Origin: Diprion similis
Lineage: Eukaryota; Arthropoda; Insecta; Hymenoptera; Diprionidae
Length of the DNA stretch: 64,000 nucleotides
Direction: 5' to 3'
NCBI RefSeq assembly: GCF_021155765.1
Contig: NC_060117.1
Coordinates: forward strand, 3,212,501-3,276,500
Position 1 is the first letter of the stretch. Each line of letters opens with the position of its first letter. The notes under the pieces were generated by a model. It was not told the DNA's origin, did not search any database, and saw only the letters and a list, made by a program, of their open reading frames with translations. The position numbers and the translations under genes are program-made. This document shows, piece after piece, positions 1 through 12,836 of this stretch.

Positions 1-1009
1 GCCAACGAACAAGTTCAATGATTTTGAATTTTGTTCACCTTGTCAAAAACGAATAGATAAAAGAAAAAAAAGAAAAAAAAAATAACTGGACAGATTCAGT
101 TCGAGAAAATCGCTTATATCGTATTCGGCTGATTTTATTTCGGCGCAATTTATCGCCACAATTAGAGAGTCCCGCCCTAAAAGGGTTGCAAATTCGTTCC
201 TCGGGGATTCGCTATAGGGGATGGGATCAACGTCGAGTTTCGATAACAATTCTGCGAATGGCCGAAAAGCAGCCCTACGGGCATATCGACTCCATTACCT
301 ACAGCCAAGCCTCGAAAACTCGTGGCGAGAATAGCTGCATGTGTATACATATAGTTTAGGTATATATTTAATGTGTAACACGTTAAGTACTTCGTGAATT
401 TTACGAAAGTCCAGGTGACAGATGTTTCAACGATACTGCGGAGAGAGAATTGTATAGAAAACTTTCAATTTTCACACGGAAATATCTAATTAAATATGTA
501 TGAATATTTAGGACATTCGATTGATCCTTATAATAAGAAATATTTCTCCTGCAAAAATAAAACAATATTAACAGTTTGCCAATTTAAAATTACGTTTCAG
601 GGGGTGGATGGATTTTTTTATTTTTGTCGATTATCGGGGGATTTTCTAAAATTTACGAAAACTTGACAAAACGGGGGGAGAGAAAAAAAAACATCGTTAT
701 CGACTATTTTGTGAGATAAGGGATAAAAAAGAAAAAAAAAAAAAAAAAAAAAAATACCTGCTCGAAGAATAATTGATTACAAATTGGTTTGTAAATATTT
801 TTTTTCAAAGAACGAAGGTTTTCTTTTCTTTTTCTTTTTTTTTTTTCCCCCCCATCTGAATCGTGCGCCGAACGCTTGCGGTTCGTTTTTTATTTCGTAA
901 AAAATTAGGGAAAATTATATATTTATCGAAATTAGTCAGCTGTTTCGATAACGCGAGTAGTTAGCTTGGGAATTTTCAGTTTCAAGATAAAGTGAAGAAA
1001 AGAGATAAA

Positions 1010-1040
<31 letters not shown>

Positions 1041-2900
1041 GAAACAACAGGGAAAAAACGTAACCATTAGTCACTTCCGATAGTCAAATGAAATTTTTTA
1101 ATGGAACTCGTCGTCGCTGACTGCATAATCTTCTGGTAAAGCGACGTAATACTCGACGAATTCTTCGTTTGGAATTTGCCCATTTTTTTTTTTTTTCTTT
1201 TTTTTTCTTAATTTTGTTTATTCTACTCGATTGACATATACATATATCGCTGAATATATGTTTATTTGCAAAAGCTGAGTTTGAACGATACAAATGAATC
1301 ACAGTTTCCAAGTCGTGAAACTGACGAGCTGCAGGTTGTATCGATATTTGAAACGCGAGTCACAACATTAATTTCACTTTAATCGACTTCCGGTTGTTAA
1401 AATTTCATTAACATATCTCAGCTTTATTTCTTACACTTCTTATTATCATAGTTATTCTTTCTTGGTAAAATCACTAATTTCTCGGATAAACGGTTATCGT
1501 TTCGAAAGGTGAATGCCCGCGTTAATAATAATAGAATGAAAGTTTAAAAACGCGAAGCATCGAAATTACGGAATATATAATATGTGAGACAAACAAGTTG
1601 TTAACTACGCTGATTCATTCTCTCGTATATGTATATGCAGTATTTATATACATATATATGTATATATATATTATGTGCATCGACATGCTGCAGCAAAAGG
1701 CTTCGATTCTTACGACTCATGATATTTTATGACTCCACAATCAATTTATCGATATAATTATTATCAACTTTGTTGAACATGTGCGAGCAGCTTGAAATTC
1801 TCTTTTTTCACTGCTTGCAAAATTTCGCCCCATTAAGCAATCCGGATTCTAAACCGGTGAAAGTTTTTGGTTTTTTGTTTCTTTTGCCTTTATAAATAAA
1901 ATGAATTTATTATGTACCAGGTTTTGAAGTGACTCGTAGATTTTTATAACAATTAGATGTTGAGAGAATTGTAAAATGAAAATTTTACATCTGGTTTATA
2001 AAGAAGGTGAGAAAAAAGGAAAAACGTTAACCGATTTCGTTTTACCTTTTTATAACACGAGTTACAACAATTTTATTCCCGATTGAAGAAAAATTATGAA
2101 ATTTTCGGTAAGGCTTGTCAAATGTAAATTTAGGGGAAGAAAAATTTATGGATGACAAAATCTTATTACGACGATTCTGAACAATCGTCTGAAGAATAAC
2201 GAAGAAATGAAGATTGTAAAAAAGGATTTCGAACGAGTTTAAAAAGCGAAAAATATAAAATTTCACTTTCTTCCAACCACTTGTGACATACAGAGAGAAA
2301 TTTCTATTTGTGGTTACATTTCATTATATACACACAGTCCTTAACTATTTTCACTTTTCACCGTAACCAAAAAAAAAAAAAAAAACATATATATATATAT
2401 ATATAGTTTAGAGGTAGTCTTGAAAATTAATTTTGTATCTCTATGCCTAAACGATAAAATCTATTAAATGTTGCTGTTCTTTTTTTTTTTGTTACGGTTA
2501 CTCGTACTGTTCATAAGTATTCTTGTAACTCTTGCTGTAATTTGATGTTCATTCAAACGGTAAATAAATATCAAAGTCTTAATATTTTACTGCAGAAAAA
2601 GCAAAAAGTAGTAAACTCAAAAAAACAAAAAAAAAAAAAAAAACAGATTTGATACTATCGCAACAGTAATAAAGAATCGAATTTTTATTTCCTTTTGTCT
2701 TTCTTCGCCGAATCATCTTGGCTGCCGATTTAAAATCGAATTTTCTACACATCGCTTAATTTCTTGGCAAAAATGAATTTTTTTCTAAGAAAAAAAAAAA
2801 AAAAAAAAAAAGAAATGTTAGAAAATAACAAATCTGTGTAATGACGACAACAGCTGATCTTAGACGATGCGAAATGTAATCAGAGGATCAGGGATTCAGT
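1..2900. other. AT-rich DNA, no gene recognised
   Basis: This stretch is dominated by poly(A)/poly(T) runs (for example near 735-755, 1010-1028, 2625-2643 and 2790-2811) and short TA repeats (near 1650 and 2388). Open frames are short and low in complexity. The first 340 bases are less AT-rich than the rest and could be the edge of something outside the window, but no splice-supported exon is visible. Confidence 0.6.
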
Positions 2901-3330
2901 TTTTAGGGATAACAAAACTCCGAGGGTGGATTAAAGGGGTTGAAGTTATTAAAAATTTTCGGGGGTGGATTGAAAAATTCGGTCCGAGTTCCGGAGGCGG
3001 AGAAACAAAACGACTCGACATCCGTACGTAAAATCCCGATCCCAGTCCCAGAGAGACAGCGGGAAGGGAGGGAGGGAGGGCGAAGAGGAAGAGGGGGGTG
3101 TTCGAGTGAGGGGCTGGAGGGGAGGAAGGGGTGACGCAGGTGGGGGGAGGTCACGTTCGAACTGACGGTGGAGGGAAGGGGCGGAGAGAGGGCGAAGAGA
3201 GTGAACCGAGCGAGAAGGAAAAAGAGAAGGAGAACGAGAAGAGAGAACCCAGTTGGAATCCCAGCAGTGACGAGGAGGGTCGACAGTCGCCACACGACCT
3301 CCGTTTCGAACGGATCCGCTGAGTGAAGAA
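2900..3330 (+). promoter_or_regulatory. G-rich, promoter-like block
   Basis: This is a sharp island of G-rich, CpG-containing sequence in AT-rich surroundings. From about 3058 to 3180 the plus strand carries many runs of three or more G separated by one to a few bases, which is enough for several intramolecular G-quadruplexes. It lies just upstream of a long stretch without T-runs that ends at a strong splice donor at 4980/4981. I infer a promoter for a plus-strand transcript. No TATA box is clear. Overlapping open frames here are low-complexity readings of the purine-rich strand. Confidence 0.35.
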
Positions 3331-4980
3331 AACGTTGGTAGCAGTGTGATAATAATAGACAATTAGCGGGAAAAAAGTTGGAAGAAATAGAAGTGAATTT
3401 ATATTGCCGATTTTTCGAGTTGTACTTCGAGTTGCATTATTGGAATCGTGTATGAAAAAAAGACGAAGTTTTATTGAATTTTTTATTCGGGATTTAAAAG
3501 CGTTCAACATGTGACTGTCGATTTATTTGCGATTTTGATTCTTACCGATCACCGATCATGTCAGTGCGATCGGTGACTTCTAACGATTTTTGAATTGGAT
3601 TGTTTTTTGGACAGAGATATCTTGATTAGTATCCGATGCACAGAAAGGAGTGAATTCGGACGGGGAAAGAGGTGGTTTTTACCACTTTGGTTTTACCGAT
3701 CTCTTTCGGGGAGTGTTTTTCTCGCAGGGATGATAGTATCAGATAACGATGAAGAGTGCCGTGGAATTTGGATAGAAGAATTGGAATCGAAAATACAAGA
3801 AAGACAATAGAAGGAGGTACACTACGATCGTCTGCGATCGGCAATCGATCCCGATCTTGATGTCTCTTAAGGATCGTTAAAGCGTGACCGTGAACGAATC
3901 CGATTTCTTGCTGACCGGGAAGAAGTAAGATCGACGAAGGAAGTGAGGATAGAAAGAGAACAGGAAGAAACCGAAATTGGGTTAAATCGGCAGATCGATT
4001 TCACCTTCACGTGGAGAAGTAAAATTGGTTTAAAGTGTAGATTTGTGATAGTGCGATTAATCGATTTTGTAGTGTGATATTCAAAGGAAAGGAATAAAAT
4101 TCAATAAGAAAATAAACACCGATAACAATTTCCGTGGACGTTTTATCGACTGAGCTAAACCGAAGTGATCGTGGAGACAGATTAACGAGTGATTGATAGA
4201 TCGTTTTGCAGTCTCGCAACTTTGCGATAGAAGAAAGAAAAAAAAACAGAAGCGAAGAGGTCGAAAACCGAGTACCGATTTCAGTCGATAGTGGATCGAT
4301 AAAACTTACCGATCGATTAAAATTTTTTGCGATTGTAATTCGCCTTGCTATTCGAATCGAGTCTTCACCGCTACTGATAGAATCGTTCGAGCGCTTTCTT
4401 TTCAGAAATCAGTGATAATTAACGGTATCGATAATTGTTTGCAAAGGTAGAAAAAAAAAGGAAAGAAGAAAACCGAGTTAAATAAATATAAGAGAAAAGG
4501 ATTACACCGAGACGGGATATCGTTTAAATTTGTACAAACAGTGATGATGCAGTTGTGAGCATAGGTGCAACGACGTGCATAAACGTGTGTGCATAATATT
4601 CATATAAATATATATATATATACCTATATACTTGGCGTGCAGCGTAACGGATTGTGGTGTACATCGTATACGGATTATAATAATAAGCAAACTTGTATTC
4701 GAGTGACATGTGAGAGGGAAAAGCAAGAACAGAAGGAGAGAAAGAGAGAGAGAGAGAGAGAGAAGGAAAAGCGACGAATTGTAATCGCTGCAGTGTGATT
4801 AATTGCAATTGTAAACACATATCACACTGTTGTTGCATCAATAATCACACACACACACATACATATATACACACACTCACACTCTCAGAGTCACGCACGA
4901 GCTTTTACGCACAGCATTATTGCACCGATGGATATCACCGCTTGTCTTCCGGCTTCCTCGTCGTCGATAAAAACGGTTTT
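3330..4980 (+). other. possible long 5' untranslated exon
   Basis: Composition changes here. The plus strand is purine-rich with repeated CGATCG/GATCG words and few T-runs, and it ends at a near-consensus donor (GTGAGT, intron starting at 4981). An ATG at 4928 in fair context opens a 17-codon frame up to the donor. If joined to the strong acceptor at 33488-33489, this frame stops one codon after the junction, making it an 18-codon upstream ORF of the secreted-protein gene at 33605. That connection spans about 28.5 kb and is inference only. The exon could equally belong to another gene or be untranscribed. Confidence 0.3.
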
Positions 4981-5727
4981 GTGAGTATTTGTTGTGTTAA
5001 TAAACTGATCTTGTTTTCGTTGGTATCCGATGATGTTGTTCTTTTTTGTCGTTTTTTTTTTTTTCTTTCTTTTTATTATATTTTTCATTCTTTCGATTAT
5101 TTTATCAATATTAAATGATCCAATATGAAGTCGGTTCGAATACCGAAAGAAATCTTGGATTGGGTGTACCAGAAACGAAGTAAAAATTTTCGAATTCCTT
5201 TTTGTCTTGTAAAGACAATTTTATTGACAATTTTTTTTTTTTTTTTGTTCATTTGCTCGTTTTTCATTCGTCGGTATTATCCAGCGAAGTGAGACAAGTT
5301 TTTCTCTTCAATTTTCTTACTTGAGAACTTTGATGATATTCTATTATCATATAATTATAACAAACAATGGAAATTTGTTTGCTTTTTCTATATCGAAAGT
5401 CCGCTGCGATAAAATTGCGTTATACCAACAAACGTGGGGGAAAAAATCAAAAGTTCTAATAACATTTGGTTACTTCATCATCCAACTCGATTCAGGTGGT
5501 AATGCTTTCCAATTTTACCGTGTCGAATAAGGTCCTTAAATCCTTAAAGCATTGAGTGTCAACCCGCTGGTATTATCCTTAATGAATTTAATCGATAATT
5601 GAAAGACTAAAAATATACGAATATAAAAAGTTTTTTTTTTAATTTTTTTCTTGTCTTCATGACGCAGAAGCTTCTCGCGTTCATTATTCACTCGACAAGG
5701 TAATTTTCAAATCTCGTTTTGTTCATT
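4981..5727. other. no gene seen; 3' flank of the P450
   Basis: T-rich sequence follows the putative donor, then runs into the 3' side of the minus-strand P450. The 69-codon plus-strand frame at 5321-5530 has no family resemblance and no splice support. A clear minus-strand polyadenylation signal was not pinned down. Confidence 0.5.
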
Positions 5728-8074
5728 TTACGTGATTTTACGCGCGTTCACGAACAGGCCATCATTCGCTGTTAAGAATAAAGCCTTCGGATCAAAGTGT
5801 GGCGGAGTTTTAGTTTTTTCGCAAGCACTGAGCTCGTAGTTTGATATAAGTTTCAGAATCCCCAACTTCGATTGGAGCAGTCCAAGTCTAACACCTGAAA
5901 GAATTGGAACAATTGTCGTCTTCGAAAAATTTCTGTTACCAAAAACGTTATTCCAAAGTCCAAAGCAAAAGAAAATTTCCCAGACTTTAGCAAGATAATT
6001 ATAACGATTAAGAAATAAGGTTTCTCTATAGGTATAGTGTGAAGGAAAATAAGATTCTGTAAAGATTTTTGGAATTTAAATTCGTCGACAAAATCGTTTC
6101 AGTTTCTTACCGATACAACTTCTCGGGCCTATTCCGAATGGCAGATAAGCGTAGCGTGGTATTTTCTTCTTGTTCACGTCGCTGAACCTTTCCGGATCGA
6201 ACTTATGGGGTTCAGGAAAATATTCAGGGTCGTAGTGCATCCCGAGTAAAGAAATATACACCGGTGTCCCTTTCTCGATTACAAGGCCGGTTTCCGGCAG
6301 TTCGTAATCAGCGTTTGCCATTCTATCCAAGATAGGTAGAGACGGATACTTTCGAAGTGTCTCCGAGACGACCTTGTCCAGATACGGAAGAGCGTTGATC
6401 TGCGGAAATAAAAAAGTCACAGAAAGAGAATAAGTTTCATGAACTTGTTACCGACGGTTCAAGTATAGAAATTTTATGGCCAGACAAAAGAAAAAAGTAT
6501 TTTTAATCACCATATCAAATTCGTTACTTCGGATGTGATATGGTCATCCACCTTGGATACACCATGTTTTAGGTTCCGCGATTGCTCGGAATTTTGGAAA
6601 GATTCAAAAGTGGATTTCCACGAAAATTTATCAACTTTTTTGTTGAGATTTGGAACTCCGAAAGCCAGAATAAAAGTTTTCGAATTAATGGGGCATAACG
6701 CCGAAAAGAAGTTGGATCTAGAGTCCAGTGTTCAGTGATTTTTTAAGAGCTTCGTCATCTGTTTCGAATGTGATTCCATTGAAATAAAAAACGGTTTAAC
6801 CAAAAAAACTGTTTTTAAATTCAAGACTGAGTGTCCATCACGAGCATAAGATAAGAATTTTTCGAACCATTTCGTATGTAAGATCGCCTCCGTTATTGGC
6901 CAGAGCAGTCTTTATCTCTTCCCGAAGTTTGGATTGTACATTGGTATGAAGTGCCAATTCGTGTAGTCCAAAGGCCATGATTGTCGACGAAGTCTCGAAT
7001 CCAGCAGCGAGAAAAAGTGCGGCCGTTCCGGCTAGCGAGTCTCCCTCGAGTTCTGCTCAAGGATAATTGAAATACATTAGATGTTCTCTGTCCCTGATGA
7101 AGTTTTTCGTTTTTCTGTCTTACTAAAATCCTCGGAAATATCGATATCCGATTTACTCCAGTCGATCATCAAGTCGATCAAATCATCCCTGCGAACGCCG
7201 CTGTCGATTCTTTCGTTAAGAGTCTCGGTGAAGACCTTTCGCATGAAGTTTGTCGACGCCCTAGAGTAGAACTTCAATTTCAGAGGACGCACCAGCTCCG
7301 GAAAGAAGAATATCGAAGCCAACTCAGCACTCCGTGGGTAGCTGAATTGGAACATGTTTTTTCCGCACATCCTGAACTCCGCGTTCGGATCTTTCAGACA
7401 GTTGACTCTGAGCCCGAAGGCGCACGATCCTATCAGATCGGTCATGAACTCAGCCGCAATCTCCTTAACCTCGATCTCTCGACCGGCGCCTAAGCATAAA
7501 AACATCTTATCGAGACTCGGCTCGTGAAAATAAATCTACAATTACCTCCGAGTTCGAGGGCTTCCATGTGTCTGTCCAGGTCCTCTCCGACATCCATCAT
7601 CAGTTTAAAAGTGCGCTGGAGTTTTGCGGCTGTGAAGAAATGCGACGTTTTCGCACGCATCACTCGCCACGCCGGGTTCCTCATCAGAAATAGATTTCCG
7701 TAAGCCATACTGTCCGAAGCATCCGTCCGCATGAATCTGTCCGCAAAGTAGTCGAAGTCCTTGATCAGGACTCTCTTCACGATCTCCTGATCCCGCAAGA
7801 CCAGAGCCGGCTTGTCGAAGACGTAAAATCCGATGTAAGGCAATCCGTCATTGCAACTTCCCTTTTCATACACCGACTGAATCACTTCCGATGTTGACTT
7901 ACGGAACAGACAACAGTCCAAGAAATTTCCGAAGAACGGTATCGGCGACACTTCAATCACATTTCGCTTCGACCAGTAGTTGAAATTCCTCGTCATGTAC
8001 AGATAGGCTGCCCCAATGGCGGACAGAAACACCACCGCCAAGTCCAGCCACCAGGTCAACAGCAGAGCACCCAT
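5728..8074 (-). CDS. cytochrome P450, CYP6-like (CYP3 clan), five exons
   Basis: This is a microsomal haem-thiolate monooxygenase. CYP6 enzymes oxidise plant toxins, insecticides and other lipophilic substrates using NADPH-P450 reductase. Coding exons on the minus strand are 8074-7546, 7489-7124, 7052-6868, 6399-6111 and 5894-5728. All joins are in frame, giving 511 residues, typical for CYP6. Visible marks are an N-terminal hydrophobic anchor (about residues 5-27), WRVMR of helix C (136-140), the I-helix motif AGFETSS (315-321), ExxR as ETLR (373-376), DPERF, and the haem loop FGIGPRSCIG with ligand Cys455; the junction of exons 4 and 5 splits the loop's last Gly codon. All key residues are intact, so the gene looks functional. 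The donor after exon 3 (GTTCGA) is weak, but the join preserves the expected spacing before ETLR. Subfamily and substrate cannot be assigned. Confidence 0.93.
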
Positions 8075-8239
8075 GTTGGGTCTCTTGTGTCAGAAACCAA
8101 TCACTAGTACTTCTCCTTAGTCCTCCTGTTCATTTAAACCAAGTTGCAACTCCAATATTTTGAACGATTCGTTGGATCTTCCTTTCGTTTTTAATGGATA
8201 GAGTTTATAGTAGATATACTTTGGTTTTCGTTAACTTAC

Positions 8240-8330
8240 CTACAAGAGCAACGAGCCACTACTTGAAACATTTTGATCGACGCACGACGCCCGAATGAGA
8301 AAGACTGTTCTCTTCTCATCATGTCCGACT
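8240..8330 (-). promoter_or_regulatory. likely 5' untranslated exon and promoter of the P450
   Basis: On the minus strand a consensus donor (TAG|GTAAGT) ends a short segment at 8240, about 165 bases upstream of the P450 ATG. Candidate acceptors lie between it and the ATG (for example AACAG near 8140). A TATA-like word (CTTATAGT) is near 8335. I infer a non-coding first exon starting around 8300; the exact start is not visible. Antioxidant or xenobiotic response elements were not recognised. Confidence 0.35.
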
Positions 8331-8438
8331 ATAAGCTCTTGGTTTATCTCCCTCCTGATAATCCCGTTTTAATAAAGAATTAAGAAAAAATACGTCGCGA
8401 CCTTGACGTGCTTACAATTAAATCAGTTGCAGTAGAGA

Positions 8439-8666
8439 TCAAAGTGTGAGCTGATAAAATGCATTAATCTTGAAATTCTGATGTTGATGCTTGTATTGCG
8501 CAATCGTTTGGATCGGATCAAACCAAGCATTGCAATTAGCATAAACTGTATATCCATTCATGTAGGGCATATTACTGTTATCCCCAACACACAACTGACG
8601 AGCTGGGTCAACCAGTTCTGCAGATTGTGGATCAAAGCTAACTGAACACTGCAGGTCAAAAATCAT
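8439..8666 (-). CDS. protein-like ORF, possible terminal exon or gene fragment
   Basis: This 75-codon minus-strand frame has balanced composition unlike the surrounding low-complexity ORFs. It contains three Cys (QCSV, QLCV, ANCNAW) and reads like the end of an extracellular cysteine-containing protein. A CTGCAG acceptor-like site precedes the first Cys codon, so this may be a last exon whose upstream exons are missing, or a degenerate fragment. It lies just upstream of the P450 on the same strand. I do not recognise the family and assign no function. Confidence 0.22.
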   Translation of the reverse strand: MIFDLQCSVSFDPQSAELVDPARQLCVGDNSNMPYMNGYTVYANCNAWFDPIQTIAQYKHQHQNFKINAFYQLTL

Positions 8667-8669
8667 AAG

Positions 8670-9239
8670 CTTTTTGGATTGGCGTTAAAATTGGTTTCCA
8701 AGAGTTTCTTTGTTCGCTGATTTCGAATCGGTATCCAATATTTTCAAATTCGAAATGGCAGCCTCGTAATGGCCGACGAAGACGCAATAACTCATTTACG
8801 ACATTCGATTCGTGCCTACGCATAAATGTATCGCGCACAGTGTACAATAGAATGTACCTACATGTGCTCGGTTGTACCGATCTGGGTAGAAAGTACCTGT
8901 TGCCGGTCTCTCGGTTGCTAAGAGGGGAGGAAGAGAGAGGGAGAGGGAGAGGGAATGGCTCAACGCAGTTTAACCGATTGCAAAACACACATAGCACCGC
9001 GGATCACGGTCGCCAAGAATCGAGACATACCTGGTTAATGGGCACTCCGGCTCGCTCGAGAGACTCGGCACTTGCTCCATAGAATAGCTCAAGTCTCGAT
9101 ACAGATACGAATAGGTGTACCTACTTATACTTCCACGATCAGCAAGTACCTGCACCGTGTAATTTTATCTATACAACCAACTTCCAGCCGCTGTGCAATC
9201 GGTTGGAGCGAAACGGAGAGTATGAAATCGAGCCGCCTG
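8670..9239. other. no gene recognised
   Basis: Mixed-composition sequence with short overlapping frames on both strands and a purine repeat near 8927-8953. No splice-supported exon or RNA gene is seen. Confidence 0.5.
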
Positions 9240-10020
9240 TCCTAAAATAGAATGCTAGTTCAAGATTGTAATCTTCTGAAGATGAGAAAGCGAATGTATC
9301 GGCGTGTTTCATCCCCTGTCATTCTACTCGAGATTAGGCAATTTTAGATATTTTCCAAAACGATTTCTACGTACACTTCAAACCTCCACACTGTTTTCTT
9401 ATCATGTATATTCTCGTTGAAACACTTTTCCGTCGATTTTCAATTTATGATATATATTCTATTTCGAAACGTAGCTAATGTAACATTTGCCGATTTCAAA
9501 TATTTTCTGCCGATTTCACGTGGTTTTCTATCATTGAAACACTTTTCTGCCGATCTCCATCGATGACATTTTATTCCAAACGTTAGCCAATGTAACATTT
9601 GCCGATTTCAAATATTTTCTACCGATTTCACATTGTTTTCTGTTATCAAAACACTTTTGTGCCGATTTCCATCTATGACATTTATTGACGGCTATTGTGC
9701 CGATCACAACTGACTTTGTTTCTCGCTGTTCGGAATTTTATATACCGATTTACGTTATTCTCTAACGATGTCAAATAATTTTTCCACGGTCTGAGGTTCA
9801 CTGATTTTAGACAATATGATATTAAATCGAGTTCCAAGCATTGTGTTAGTGACTTCGGACAATAACATCATGTATTTCAACTCTCTTCTACCGATTTTAA
9901 GCGATTCCGTATCATTTATAGCTAAATTTAGAATTTCTCGCTCCCGATTTTAAATGCGATTGTAACCATTCCATTCCGATTTCAACTCTTTCCTACCGAT
10001 TTCACATGCGATTTCGAAAA
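9240..10020. repeat. minisatellite locus A, 112-bp units
   Basis: Degenerate tandem units of about 112 bp: the word GCCGAT recurs in the same context at 9549 and 9661. Each unit carries several copies of TGCCGATTTC and the phrase ATTTCCATCGATGACATTT or close variants. The left edge begins AAAATAGAATGCTAGTTCAA, and the right side contains a segment beginning CGATGTCAAATAATTTTT (near 9766); both recur at locus B, 4.3 kb away. The two loci are therefore copies of one sequence. Confidence 0.75.
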
Positions 10021-10416
10021 TTCTCTACGAATTTTTCAACTCACTAAATCAATTCCTTGGAAAAATCAATTCTCTCAAACAAATTGAAAAACGTTGAACC
10101 GATAAGGAGATATAAATCCAGAAACCATTGAAGGTTACACCTGCGTTGCAGCATAACGATCACATAAGAAAATACTGCGAAAATTGGAAATCACGTGATC
10201 GTGGAGTGTCAAACGACTACAGTAATCACGTTGAACATAAGACTAGAAAAAAAATCGGCAAATAATATCATGATCATCGATTTTCACTAAGTGTATATCC
10301 GACTGCTGATATCTCCAAGAGCAGATCAGCGACGCGCGTTCACTCGATATATAATAACAAGTTATAGGAATGCAACGCATAACCGCAGCCACAGTAGGTA
10401 TATACATACCTAGAAT

Positions 10417-10460
10417 AAGGTGTAACCAAGGTGTAACCAAGGTGTAACCAAGGTGTAACC
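10417..10460. repeat. four copies of an 11-bp tandem repeat
   Basis: The 11-base unit AAGGTGTAACC is repeated exactly four times, with a fifth imperfect copy starting immediately after. Confidence 0.95.
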
Positions 10461-10464
10461 CAAG

Positions 10465-12830
10465 GATAGAAAGGCACTGGAGGCAGTCTGATTCCCTCTT
10501 CGATCTCTGGCTCGTTCCTTTGGTTCGTTTCGAACTTCAAGTGCGCCTTTGCACGTGTTTGTGGAGTCAGTCGGATCCCCGGCTGTTAGACATGAAGAGT
10601 TGAAAGAGTCAAGTGCCCACCTACCTGCCTACTGCCCACCTTCTTCAACCACTCGACCGTCTCAAGACATGGCATAATAATGCGAGGCGGCCGACTTGCC
10701 GGCGTCGAGGAAGCGTCGTTCTTGCGTAACAGCTTGGCAGGATATCCGGCTGATCGGGCCCATCGAGACCCACAGTCAACCATACTCAAACTCCAATCGG
10801 GCATATTAGGCCCGCGGGGTCTTCGGGTTGGACTTTAGCGAGGCGATATATCGTTGGAAGAAGTGGAGCGAAAAATGGCGGGAAATTCGGTTTCTTCTTT
10901 CTTCGAGAAATCAAAAGGGTGGGAATTTCAAATAAACTGTTATCGATGCACCAATGACTAGTTGTAAAATTATTTTTATTATTATACCGATAAAAAAAAC
11001 TTCAGTGATATGAAATTTTTAAAAACAATATTAAATAGATTTCAAAATATAGAAAATCGTTCAATTCTCGTATGTAATCGATTACGTTATACGTGTGTTT
11101 GACGTTGAATATCATTACATATTATGTAACATAAAAATTGACAAACAAATGATGACAAGAAAGAACAAGTTTTCCAACTTTTCACCAATCTCGTGTCGCG
11201 ATATCGGGTGAGTTTTTGATAAAAATCTAGGCAAAAAATAATGATAATAAAAATGATTTACTGGCGAAACAGTGTCACTGACCGAAAGCCTAAGGCCACG
11301 CTTCAAGAAGTCGTCGTCGTAGCTTGTACCTATATTATACGCCTAGTATATATACCTGGGTGTATACTTTATACAGCCTGCACACAGCGTGACCAGCCAG
11401 CAGCAGCCACGCGAATGACCGACCGTGATCAAGAGAGTCGAGCGACGCGTCTCGCAATGACTATTTTATTTATTTATTTATTTTTTCCTCTCTCCTTCTC
11501 TTTCCTCATTTGCCTAATTTCCGTTGCGGGGTCTTAATTACTGCGACCTGTTGCATCTCACTCAAAAAATTTCGAAATCGCGCGCGTACACAGTGTCGTT
11601 TATGAAATCCAAACAACAGCAGAAAAGATTATTATTAATTGATTGAATGTATGGGGGAAAGAAAAAAAGGAAAAAGAAAATAACGGACAAAAAACAAAAC
11701 TAAAAATAGGAATTTTAAAGAAAAATTTCTTAGCCATGGAACTCGGATGTAAGAGAATAGGAGAAAAAAAAAAATTTAATAATGACTGCAAATTTTTTGC
11801 ATATAATGTAAGCTCATTTTTTAAATTATTCAATTAAAAACTCGATCTCTGACCAAAAGAAGAGAGACGGAGAAAAAAATTCTACTTAATTTATAAGCCC
11901 TGCGATAACGAAGCTTAAATATACAACTCTTATTATTATTATTATTATTATTATTATTCTATGATGTATATAATATGAATGTAATATGAAACTCGCTTGT
12001 GTAAATCTATACTAAGTGCAAGAAATTTCCTCAACGATTAAGAGGAAGTGATACAGCAAAGATGAGAATAATAATGATATTCACGACAAGTTTTGGCAAC
12101 TTTTGGCGAATAACGAGAAGTAGAAGAAAAAAAAATAAAAAAAAAATTAAAAAATAAAAATAGTAGTACATAAATATATGTATGTGTACATAAAATGCAT
12201 ATATGAATATTATAGCAGCGACCGGTTTTGTGTGCCGATGTCTTCCGGTGTGATTTTAAACGATCGGTCTGGGCCCCTCTCTTTCAATGGTGGAGAGAAA
12301 GAGAAAGAAAAAGAGAAAGAGAGAGAGAGAGAGAGGCTGGACCCCGTTTCATTCGCTCGTTCCTTCGTTTATATATATTACGCTTGTTGGCTACCTACGC
12401 ACAACGTTGATTGACGACGACTTTTTGAGTGACGGCACAACACAGAAGAGAGGAAGGAATCACCGCGCGCACTCTGGCCGTGAGATCTCTTCTGGCACTG
12501 ACCTAACGCCATTGGCCCACTTACAATAAACTGGCGATTCGATTCATTGACGTCTTCGACTTCGGATATTTCGGCATCGAGAGAGAAACGAATATAATGA
12601 AATAATAGGAATAAAAAAAATTTAAAGAGAGAACGAGAGAGAGAGAAATTTTTGACCGGATGTAGCTGAAAATTTGTTTATTATAACCGTTTGGTTGATA
12701 GACAATAAAAAAAGAAAAGAAGAAATTATTCTTCACTGAGATGAAATTTGAAAATTTGAAAATTATTTTTGTTCACTTAGTATGGAGGAATGTAAAATAA
12801 AGAAAAATGATTAGGTATAAGGAAAGTGAT
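10465..12830. other. no gene recognised
   Basis: Short GC-richer islands lie at about 10550-10860 and 11280-11460 in AT-rich DNA. Frames inside them (72 codons on the minus strand at 10586-10804, 98 on the plus strand at 11241-11537) show no recognisable domain and no splice context. ATT repeats occur near 11930-11955 and GA repeats near 12300-12335. The islands could be regulatory, but this cannot be shown from the sequence. Confidence 0.5.
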
Positions 12831-12836
12831 TATATT

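Noticed and set aside
5130..5160. GGTTCGAATACC resembling a tRNA T-loop
   Set aside because: No acceptor stem, D-arm or anticodon arm can be folded around it.
10586..10804. 72-codon minus-strand frame in a GC-richer island
   Set aside because: No recognisable motif or splice sites; the island may be regulatory rather than coding.
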